From the NCBI GenBank assembly GCA_036510735.1, contig DATCDK010000254.1, positions 1 to 5,083 of the forward strand: DNA of 5,083 bases. The letters are read 5' to 3'. Under the pieces are notes generated by a model. That model did no database searches and was not told where the DNA came from. It saw only the letters and a program-made list of their open reading frames with translations. The DNA comes from PALSA-607 sp036510735 (GTDB lineage: Bacteria; Actinomycetota; Actinomycetes; Acidothermales; Acidothermaceae). Shown one piece after another: positions 1 through 4,359 of this stretch (its first letter is position 1; each line of letters begins with the position of its first letter). The position numbers were made by a program, and so were the translations under genes.

Positions 1-212
1 GCTCGCTTCGAGACGGCGCGGGTAGGAAGCATGAGGGACGACGGGTGCCTGACGACCTCGAATCCCTGCGCGGCGTCGAAGGTGGCCGCGCCCTCCCAGG
101 CCGGCGCGTACACAACGACGTCGTCGAGTCGGGCCACCAGCTCGTGGACGAAGGACTGGATGCCGCCGGCGCGCGGGGGGAAGTCGTTCGTCACGACGAG
201 CGTGCGCGTCAC
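1..212 (-). CDS. pimB: Phosphatidylinositol monomannoside mannosyltransferase PimB, N-terminal part (cut by window edge)
   Basis: This is the first 70 codons of a GT4-family (GT-B fold) glycosyltransferase; the rest lies beyond base 1. The N-terminus reads VTRTLVVTNDFPPRAGGIQS, with the first beta strand (residues 4-8), the NDFPP turn (9-13) and the glycine-rich GGIQ loop (16-19), then VRHPSSLMLPT (54-64). This pattern is characteristic of PimB', the GDP-mannose-dependent alpha-1,6-mannosyltransferase that adds the second mannose to phosphatidylinositol at the cytoplasmic face of the membrane, in PIM/lipomannan synthesis. The GTG at 212 is chosen because the conserved strand begins three residues later and no in-frame start exists just upstream. 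No Shine-Dalgarno sequence is present; a TANNNT box ends 6 nt before the GTG, suggesting a leaderless transcript. It starts 48 bp after ripC on the same strand, so read-through is also possible. Family call is firm; exact acceptor is inferred from the family and from gene order. Confidence 0.88.
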   Translation of the reverse strand, partial: MTRTLVVTNDFPPRAGGIQSFVHELVARLDDVVVYAPAWEGAATFDAAQGFEVVRHPSSLMLPTRAVSKR

Positions 213-218
213 GCCGTC

Positions 219-224
219 ATCGTA
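219..224 (-). promoter_or_regulatory. Candidate -10 box (TACGAT) of a leaderless pimB transcript
   Basis: On the minus strand TACGAT is followed by 6 nt and then the pimB GTG at 212. TANNNT is the actinobacterial -10 consensus, and 6-7 nt to the first base of the start codon places the transcription start on the codon itself. No convincing -35 hexamer is visible, which is common for such promoters. The same arrangement precedes two other genes in this window. Confidence 0.4.
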
Positions 225-260
225 GGGCGGCCGATCATGAAGCAGATCGACGGAAGGCCG

Positions 261-1439
261 TTAGGGCCGCGACGCACCCGCGTAGTCGTGGCGAGCGCTG
301 AGGTTGGAGATCCGGATCTTGGCGCCGGTATAGGGCGCCTCGATGAACTTGCCACCACCGATGTAGATGCCGACGTGATGGATCGGGCGGCCGAAGTACA
401 CCAGGTCGCCGGGTTGAAGGGCGCTCTTCGCTACGTGCTTGGTCGAGTAGTACTGCCCCGCCGCGTTGTGACCGAGCGCGACGCCAGCCGCTGCCCAGGC
501 CTTCATCGTGAGTCCCGAACAGTCGAATGTCCGTGCACCTGCCGCGCCGTAGCGGTAGGCCTTGCCGAGCTGGGCATAGGCGTACCGCAGGACTGCAGCG
601 GCCTTGCTACTCGCAACTGCGGGGACGGCGGGAGCCGCCGCCTTGGCCACCGGAGCCGCGACCTTCGCGACCGGGGCCGCGATCTTCGCGACCGGGGCCG
701 CGACCTTGGCTACGGGTGCCGCGGCCTTCGCTTTCGCCGCCGGCAACGCGGTTCTCGTCTGGCTTCGGCTCACCTGTGTTGCCGCGACGACCTGTGCAGC
801 CGCCTGAGCCGCAGCCTGTGCCTGCGTCGCGTCGAGTGCGGCCTGCTGCTTGCCAATCAGGGCGTTGATGGTCTTCTGCTCGGTCTGGAGCGATGCCTGG
901 AGCGTCTGCACGCTCGCGAGTTCCTGGTTAGCCGACGCCTGCGCTTGGACGAGTGCGTTGCGCGCGTTGGTGGCCTGCGCAAGCTGGCGGTCGCGGTTAT
1001 CCGCAAGGCGCTGCAAGTAGTCGGCGCCGCGCAGGGCGGCCTGCGGGTCCTGGGAGAGCAGCACGCTGGCGGCGCCACCGAGTGCGCCCGACTCGTAGGC
1101 GTCGCGCGCAATGGCGTCGACCAGTACCTGGGTGGAGTCGACGGTCGTCTGCGCTGCGGTGATCGCGGCCCGGTCAGTGGCGAGCTGGACCTGCGCAGTG
1201 GCCAGTGCGTCCTGCGAGGCGTCGTACTGCTCGACGACGATCTCAGCCTTGTCGGCCAGGGCCTGGACTTGGGCCTGGCTGGCTGCGGTATCGACAGTCG
1301 TGGCCTGATCAGCCTGCGCGGAGCCGGTGGGCAGCAGGGTCAGGGCTAGTGTCGCGGTGAGTCCCGCAAGCAATGCCGCCCGGCGAGGGCTGGCGAGGCG
1401 CCTTGTAGCCGACGCAAAAACGATCTGAGGGGACGCCAC
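261..1439 (-). CDS. ripC: Secreted NlpC/P60 peptidoglycan endopeptidase, RipC-like
   Basis: A 392-aa exported D,L-endopeptidase predicted to cut peptidoglycan stem peptides (D-Glu to meso-DAP bond in this family) during growth and division. Order of parts: signal peptide 1-43 (RR/R-rich start, hydrophobic 21-36, cleavage after AQA at 43); long alanine/glutamine-rich coiled coil 46-116 and 139-222 joined by a glycine-containing hinge 115-133, as in PcsB and RipC; a lysine/proline/alanine repeat linker 239-275; NlpC/P60 domain about 279-392. Catalytic residues are visible: Cys307 in FDCSGL, His355 in HHVGIY, and Glu367 in FIEAP as third residue. M. tuberculosis RipC (Rv2190c) is, from memory, 385 aa and is activated by the FtsX extracellular domain through its coiled coil; the same partner is inferred here. 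The start is GTG 1439, with AAGGAG 9 nt upstream and the signal peptide beginning directly; the frame stays open to 1697 but that part is leader RNA. A c-di-AMP riboswitch precedes it. Confidence 0.93.
   Translation of the reverse strand: MASPQIVFASATRRLASPRRAALLAGLTATLALTLLPTGSAQADQATTVDTAASQAQVQALADKAEIVVEQYDASQDALATAQVQLATDRAAITAAQTTVDSTQVLVDAIARDAYESGALGGAASVLLSQDPQAALRGADYLQRLADNRDRQLAQATNARNALVQAQASANQELASVQTLQASLQTEQKTINALIGKQQAALDATQAQAAAQAAAQVVAATQVSRSQTRTALPAAKAKAAAPVAKVAAPVAKIAAPVAKVAAPVAKAAAPAVPAVASSKAAAVLRYAYAQLGKAYRYGAAGARTFDCSGLTMKAWAAAGVALGHNAAGQYYSTKHVAKSALQPGDLVYFGRPIHHVGIYIGGGKFIEAPYTGAKIRISNLSARHDYAGASRP
634..738 (-). repeat. 21-bp tandem repeat encoding the A-A-P-V-A-K linker of RipC
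   Basis: Five consecutive 21-bp units (634-654, 655-675, 676-696, 697-717, 718-738), the second and third differing at one base. They encode heptads of the type AAPVAKV/I on the minus strand. The linker lies between the coiled coil and the NlpC/P60 domain. The outer units are more diverged, so the array is probably old at the ends and more recently duplicated in the middle. Confidence 0.85.
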
Positions 1440-1448
1440 GTGGGCGAT

Positions 1449-1454
1449 CTCCTT
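1449..1454 (-). promoter_or_regulatory. Shine-Dalgarno site that fixes the ripC start
   Basis: AAGGAG on the minus strand lies 9 nt before GTG 1439 and 6 nt after the last paired base of the riboswitch P1 stem (1461). It is the only good ribosome binding site in the long open frame and sets translation to begin at the signal peptide. Its closeness to P1 would allow ligand-dependent folding to affect ribosome access. Confidence 0.75.
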
Positions 1455-1460
1455 CTTCCT

Positions 1461-1620
1461 CGGCGCCGGCCAAGTTAGCTGACGGGTTCGGGCTGGAAGC
1501 GGCCCTACAAGTGCGGCAGAAGTCCGCCGTACTCGATTCACCCCAACGGAGATTGGGTCCCCGGCTTCGCTGCTGCAGACCAAGCGGACCGCATCGAACG
1601 AATTAGGCGCAGGCACCGCT
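1461..1620 (-). promoter_or_regulatory. Cyclic-di-AMP riboswitch (ydaO/yuaA class) in the ripC leader
   Basis: Read on the minus strand, this stretch carries the conserved blocks of the ydaO aptamer in order. These are CGCCTAATTC (1609-1600), GGGGACCCAA (1562-1553), GGGGTGAATC (1544-1535), GTAGGGC (1508-1502), GCCCGAACCCG (1493-1483) and TCAGCTAACTT (1482-1472). Supporting helices: the closing P1 stem pairs 1618-1612 with 1467-1461 (7 bp, one G-U); CCCAA 1557-1553 pairs with TTGGG 1546-1542; GGGC 1505-1502 pairs with GCCC 1493-1490. Members of this class bind two c-di-AMP molecules and, in actinobacteria, commonly sit ahead of rpf and NlpC/P60 wall-hydrolase genes, usually lowering expression when c-di-AMP is high. 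No U-run terminator follows the aptamer, so the switching mechanism is not clear from sequence; the ripC Shine-Dalgarno site is 6 nt past P1. Confidence 0.92.
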
Positions 1621-1637
1621 GCCGTGCAGTTCACGGC
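1621..1637 (-). other. Small hairpin just 5' of the riboswitch
   Basis: GCCGTG and CACGGC form a perfect 6-bp stem around a 5-nt loop, ending one base before the aptamer region. It could be an accessory helix of the leader RNA, or an operator. There is no independent support for either. Confidence 0.3.
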
Positions 1638-1667
1638 TGGGAAACGGTTGCCCGCGGGCAGGCTAGC

Positions 1668-1687
1668 AGCGATCGAAGAAGATCGCT
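1668..1687. other. Inverted repeat AGCGATC-N6-GATCGCT
   Basis: A perfect 7-bp inverted repeat with a 6-bp spacer, 29 bp past the stop codon of the cysteine-motif gene and about 50 bp upstream of the riboswitch. As RNA it would form a hairpin that could end transcription of the upstream gene, but no U-run follows. As DNA it could be an operator for the ripC leader promoter. A 12-bp palindrome (TGCCCGCGGGCA, 1649-1660) lies 7 bp away. Confidence 0.3.
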
Positions 1688-1716
1688 CCCCCGTCACCCG
1701 AACGGACTACGGCACC

Positions 1717-1983
1717 TCAGGACGCCGCGGACCTCGTCTGTCCCACCTGTCCCAGTGGCCTCTCCTGACCCTCTTGCAACGCTGAATTTGCAGTCGTTTC
1801 GGCAGTAAGCGCGGCCACCAGCCGAAGCGGTGGCACCAGGCCCTGATCGGCGAGGACGCTGATCGCCGCCTGTTCGGCGGCGTCGAGTTCGACGCCGGTC
1901 GGTGAGACGCCAAGTAGGACGGTGACCACGCAATCGCCGCAGGCAAGCCCGCGGACAGCGCAGCTGTCGCAATCGATCAGCAC
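1717..1983 (-). CDS. Small conserved protein with paired CxxC motifs, unknown function
   Basis: An 88-aa protein that resembles short uncharacterised actinobacterial proteins found beside NlpC/P60 genes; I do not know a function. The N-terminus holds CDSC (Cys5, Cys8) and CGDC (Cys15, Cys18), followed by VVTVLLG. Four closely spaced cysteines could bind zinc or an iron-sulfur cluster, or act in redox, but this is inference. Residues 30-62 look helical; the last 25 residues are polar and probably disordered. There is no signal peptide or membrane segment. Start GTG 1983 is set by a strong GGAGG Shine-Dalgarno (1991-1995) with 7-nt spacing. It lies upstream of ripC on the same strand, separated by 277 bp holding a riboswitch, and is divergent from the exonuclease fusion gene. 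It may share the ripC transcript or end at the inverted repeat at 1668-1687. Confidence 0.8.
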   Translation of the reverse strand: MLIDCDSCAVRGLACGDCVVTVLLGVSPTGVELDAAEQAAISVLADQGLVPPLRLVAALTAETTANSALQEGQERPLGQVGQTRSAAS

Positions 1984-2057
1984 GATGATTCCTCCACCTT
2001 CGTCGCGGACGGCTCGGGGTTAGCCGCCCGGCAATCACCACGACACTAGGAAGGGGC

Positions 2058-2073
2058 AGTGACACTTTTCACA
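2058..2073. promoter_or_regulatory. Candidate CRP/FNR-family operator (AGTGA-N6-TCACA)
   Basis: The sequence AGTGA, six bases, TCACA matches the CRP-family consensus TGTGA-N6-TCACA at 9 of 10 defined positions. It is placed between two divergent genes. If the minus-strand promoter uses TAGTGT (2048-2043), the site would cover its -35 region, as expected of a repressor. Relative to the plus-strand gene it is centred about 100 bp upstream. Actinobacterial cAMP-dependent CRP proteins recognise this motif. Confidence 0.4.
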
Positions 2074-2155
2074 GCCGGCGACAATCTGCTTGCCGACTTC
2101 TCGTCCGAGCGGGATCCCCGCCGCGTGGCGCCGCTGAACTGTCGGTCGACCGCCC

Positions 2156-2161
2156 TACCGT
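2156..2161 (+). promoter_or_regulatory. Candidate -10 box (TACCGT) of a leaderless exonuclease-fusion transcript
   Basis: TACCGT is followed by 7 nt and then GTG 2169. No Shine-Dalgarno sequence precedes that start. The geometry places transcription initiation on the start codon. A half-matching -35 (CTGAAC, 2134-2139) lies 16 nt upstream. Confidence 0.45.
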
Positions 2162-2168
2162 CCGGGGT

Positions 2169-3962
2169 GTGAGCACGCCCCGCGTTTCGGTCCAGAACAG
2201 CGTTTCGGTTCAGGGCACCTTCGACGAACTCGGCGTCCCGCTGCGCGAGGTCACCTTCGTCGTCGTCGACCTCGAGACCACCGGCGGCGCGCCTGCGACT
2301 TGTGGCATCACCGAGATCGGCGCCGTCAAGGTGCGTGGTGGCGAGGTGCTCGGAGAGTTGCAGACCCTAGTCAACCCGGGCGAGCCGATCCCCTCGTTCA
2401 TCGCCGTCCTTACCGGCATCACCAACGGCATGGTCGCGACCGCGCCGCAGATCGACGCCGTCCTGCCTGCGTTTTTGGAGTTCGCGCGTGACTGCGTGCT
2501 CGTGGCGCACAACGCACCGTTCGACCTCGGATTCCTCAAGGCCGCCTGCACTGGGCTCGGTGTCAACTGGCCCGGCTTCGATTCGATCGACACGGCGCGG
2601 CTCGCGCGGCGCGTGCTGACCAGTGACGAAGCGCCGAACTGCAAGCTGGCCACGCTGGCCCGCGTACTGCACGCGAGTGTGCAGCCGACACACCGCGCAC
2701 TCGACGACGCACGCGCCACCGTCGACGTCCTGCACGTGCTGTTCGAACGCCTCGGCGGGCTCGGTGTGCACTCACTTGAGGAGTTGCGCACGTTCACCGG
2801 GCAGGTCACCGCGCAGCAGCGCAGCAAGCGCCATCTCGCAGAGGTGATGCCGCACTCCCCCGGCGTCTATGTGTTCCGAGACGAACGAGGGCGCGTTCTC
2901 TATGTCGGCAAGGCAAAAGACCTACGCACCAGGGTGCGCACGTACTTCACGTCGTCAGAGATGCGGCAGCGCATCATCGAGATGGTCGCGATCGCACACG
3001 ACGTCACCCCGATCGTTTGCAGCACCGACCTCGAGGCGCAAGTGCGCGAGCTGCGGCTGATCGCGCAACACAAGCCGCCGTACAACCGTCGCTCGAAATA
3101 TCCCGAGCGCTCGGTGTGGGTGAAGCTCACCGTCGAGCCGTTCCCGCGACTGTCGATCGTCCGTGGCGTGAAGGCCGACAAAGGCAGCTACCTAGGTCCG
3201 TTCTCGTCGACCCGCTCAGCGGAACTAGCCGTTGCGGCGGTCCACGAAGCTGTCCCGATACGGCAGTGTCGCGCGCGGCTGCATCCACGGCGTCCGGTAT
3301 CGGCCTGCGTCCTTGCCGAGATGGGCAGATGCGGAGCGCCATGTGACGGTAGCGAGAGCATCGACGAATACGCCGCCCACGTCACTGCTGTGCGAGACGC
3401 CATCGAGAGCGATGCGCGCGGTGTCGTGAAGACGTTGCTGCGCCGCATCGAAACGCTCGCAGCGATGTTGCGTTACGAAGACGCGGCCGCCCAGCGTGAT
3501 CGGCTCGCCGCGTTCATCCGGGCGGCTGCCCGCGGGCAACGACTCTCCGCGCTGGCCGGCTGTGCCCAGTTGGTGGCTGCCAGACCGACGCCCGAGCATG
3601 GCTACGAGGTGGTCGTCGTCCGGCACGGCCGGCTCGCAGCGACCGGCACGATCCCTCCTGGGGCGGCGCCGCGACCCTACGTCGATGCGCTGATCGCAAC
3701 GGCTGAGACGGTCGTGCTCGACAGCACGGCGGCCGGCGCTACCGCGGCAGCCAGCGCAGAAGAAATCGAGTGTGTGCTGCGATGGCTCGATTCGCCGGGC
3801 GTCAGGCTCGTCGAGGTTGACGGTTCGTGGTCGTGTCCGGCTCATGGCGCGGGTGGGCAACGAGTTCTCCTCGACCTCGCGATCGAACTCGAGTCTGATC
3901 CCGACCCATTCGCCGACCGGCGTGGCCTACGACCGGTGCATCGGCCGGCTCGCGCGAGCTAG
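2169..3962 (+). CDS. DEDDh (DnaQ-like) exonuclease fused to UvrC-like GIY-YIG endonuclease
   Basis: A 597-aa cytoplasmic nuclease fusion, similar in layout to M. tuberculosis Rv2191, presumably acting in DNA repair. Residues 27-195 are a DEDDh 3'-5' exonuclease: Exo I VVDLETTG (Asp34, Glu36), Exo II HNAPFDLGF (Asp119), Exo III HRALDDA (His175, Asp180). Residues 228-310 are a UvrC-type GIY-YIG domain: GVYVF (232-236), YVGKAK with Tyr245 and Lys248, Arg255, Glu294 and Asn306, spaced as the catalytic residues of UvrC. YLGPF (341-345) and cysteines 367, 380, 388 and 392 follow, then a UVR motif (about 417-452). The UvrC RNase H-like and helix-hairpin-helix domains are absent; 460-597 has no motif I recognise. 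All catalytic residues are intact. The GTG at 2169 gives the expected N-terminus (STPRV...FDELGVPLRE); it lacks a Shine-Dalgarno sequence and is probably leaderless. The physiological substrate of this family is not established as far as I know. Confidence 0.93.
   Translation: MSTPRVSVQNSVSVQGTFDELGVPLREVTFVVVDLETTGGAPATCGITEIGAVKVRGGEVLGELQTLVNPGEPIPSFIAVLTGITNGMVATAPQIDAVLPAFLEFARDCVLVAHNAPFDLGFLKAACTGLGVNWPGFDSIDTARLARRVLTSDEAPNCKLATLARVLHASVQPTHRALDDARATVDVLHVLFERLGGLGVHSLEELRTFTGQVTAQQRSKRHLAEVMPHSPGVYVFRDERGRVLYVGKAKDLRTRVRTYFTSSEMRQRIIEMVAIAHDVTPIVCSTDLEAQVRELRLIAQHKPPYNRRSKYPERSVWVKLTVEPFPRLSIVRGVKADKGSYLGPFSSTRSAELAVAAVHEAVPIRQCRARLHPRRPVSACVLAEMGRCGAPCDGSESIDEYAAHVTAVRDAIESDARGVVKTLLRRIETLAAMLRYEDAAAQRDRLAAFIRAAARGQRLSALAGCAQLVAARPTPEHGYEVVVVRHGRLAATGTIPPGAAPRPYVDALIATAETVVLDSTAAGATAAASAEEIECVLRWLDSPGVRLVEVDGSWSCPAHGAGGQRVLLDLAIELESDPDPFADRRGLRPVHRPARAS
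2182..2213 (+). repeat. Short direct repeat in the N-terminal codons of the exonuclease fusion
   Basis: GCGTTTCGGTCCAG (2182-2195) recurs as GCGTTTCGGTTCAG (2200-2213), 13 of 14 bases, with an 18-bp period. Both copies encode VSVQ in the non-conserved leader ahead of the exonuclease domain. It is likely a small in-frame duplication. Confidence 0.6.
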
Positions 3963-3965
3963 TCT
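3960..3965 (+). promoter_or_regulatory. Candidate -10 box (TAGTCT) of a leaderless Lrp/AsnC-type gene, overlapping the upstream stop codon
   Basis: TAGTCT contains the TAG stop of the exonuclease fusion and is followed by 7 nt and GTG 3973. No Shine-Dalgarno is present. If real, the downstream gene can be transcribed on its own although it looks like the second gene of an operon. The -35 region shows no clear match. Confidence 0.35.
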
Positions 3966-3972
3966 TCCGAGC

Positions 3973-4257
3973 GTGATCACCGCCATCGTGCTCGTGAAGA
4001 CCGCCGTCGACCGGGTGCCCGACGTCGCACAGGCCATCGCCGCGTTGCAGGCCGTGACTGAGGTCTACTCGGTCACTGGCGAGTTCGACTTGGTGGCGAT
4101 GGTCAGGGTGCGCCAGCACGAAGAACTCGCCGAGGTCATTCCCGGAGGCCTGAACAAGGTCGACGGCGTGCTCTCGACTGAGACGCATGTGGCCTTTCGC
4201 ACCTACTCGCGGCACGACCTCGAGTCGGCGTTCTCGCTCGGCCTCGGCGACAGCTAG
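3973..4257 (+). CDS. Stand-alone Lrp/AsnC ligand-binding (RAM) domain protein
   Basis: A 94-aa protein consisting only of the effector-binding domain of the Lrp/AsnC family, without the DNA-binding helix-turn-helix. It begins ITAIVLVKT (2-10), the first beta strand. It then shows the hallmark VTGEFDLVAMV (34-44) and VDGVLSTETHVAF (63-75), the segments that bind amino acid effectors at the dimer interface in this fold. Such small proteins form dimers and higher oligomers and are thought to sense amino acids or to modulate full-length regulators; no target can be named. The GTG at 3973 is chosen because the fold starts at the next residue; the open frame extends further back only inside the exonuclease gene. 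It starts 10 bp after that gene's stop and converges on trpD, making tryptophan or another amino acid an attractive but unproven ligand. Confidence 0.88.
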   Translation: MITAIVLVKTAVDRVPDVAQAIAALQAVTEVYSVTGEFDLVAMVRVRQHEELAEVIPGGLNKVDGVLSTETHVAFRTYSRHDLESAFSLGLGDS

Positions 4258-4359
4258 CCAGCCGCGCGGGCGGCCCTCAACCGCGCGGGCGGCCCTCAAC
4301 CGCGCGGGCGGCCCTTAACCAGCCGCGCGGGCGGCCCTTAGCCAACCGCGCGGGCGGCC
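4258..4359. repeat. 19-bp GC-rich tandem repeat array between convergent genes
   Basis: Three contiguous 19-bp units (4262-4280, 4281-4299, 4300-4318), a fourth at 4323-4341 and a 14-bp core at 4346-4359. All begin CCGCGCGGGCGGCC, with tails CCTCAA, CCTCAA, CCTTAA, CCTTAG. CCAG precedes units 1 and 4, CCAA precedes unit 5. The last unit and part of the fourth lie inside the 3' end of trpD, encoding its final residues and stop. Each unit can form a short GC hairpin (CCGC with GCGG around 4 nt, 5 bp where preceded by G). This might slow polymerase from both sides, but there is no U-run, so a terminator role is only possible. Confidence 0.9.

Larger units (their letters stand above)
1984..2168. 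other. Divergent intergenic region with promoters for both directions
   Basis: This 185-bp region separates the minus-strand cysteine-motif gene from the plus-strand exonuclease fusion. It holds the minus-strand Shine-Dalgarno (1991-1995), a CRP-like palindrome (2058-2073), and a plus-strand -10 box next to the GTG at 2169. For the minus-strand gene the best -10 is TAGTGT (2048-2043), without a good -35; this assignment is weak. Nothing in the region looks like a coding sequence. Confidence 0.5.

Noticed and set aside
45..1349. 434-codon open frame on the plus strand
   Set aside because: It lies antisense to ripC, whose signal peptide, coiled coil and NlpC/P60 catalytic residues are clear. 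Its product is arginine/glycine-rich with no family match, typical of an antisense frame in GC-rich DNA.
1660..1665. TAGCCT (minus strand) as the -10 of the ripC leader promoter
   Set aside because: It fits TANNNT, but no -35 match lies 16-19 nt upstream and nothing else supports it; too weak to list as a feature.
1440..1697. N-terminal extension of ripC to an ATG at 1697
   Set aside because: The extension covers the riboswitch, would bury the signal peptide inside the protein, and lacks a ribosome site; the GTG at 1439 has AAGGAG 9 nt upstream.
1694..2065. 123-codon minus-strand frame overlapping the cysteine-motif gene
   Set aside because: Arginine-rich, no recognisable motif, crosses the divergent promoter region, and competes with a frame that has conserved CxxC motifs and a strong Shine-Dalgarno.
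2210..2827. 205-codon minus-strand frame
   Set aside because: Antisense to the exonuclease domain, whose Exo I, II and III motifs are intact; the product shows only low-complexity serine/arginine composition.
3225..3860. 211-codon minus-strand frame
   Set aside because: Antisense to the UvrC-like half of the fusion gene; composition is that of a shadow frame.
3772..3972. 67-codon N-terminal extension of the RAM-domain gene
   Set aside because: It overlaps the exonuclease gene out of frame and adds no helix-turn-helix; the RAM fold starts exactly after GTG 3973.
4258..4359. CRISPR array or classical intrinsic terminator
   Set aside because: The units are contiguous, 19 bp, without unique spacers, so not CRISPR. 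Hairpins form but no T-run follows on either strand, so a classical terminator is not supported.
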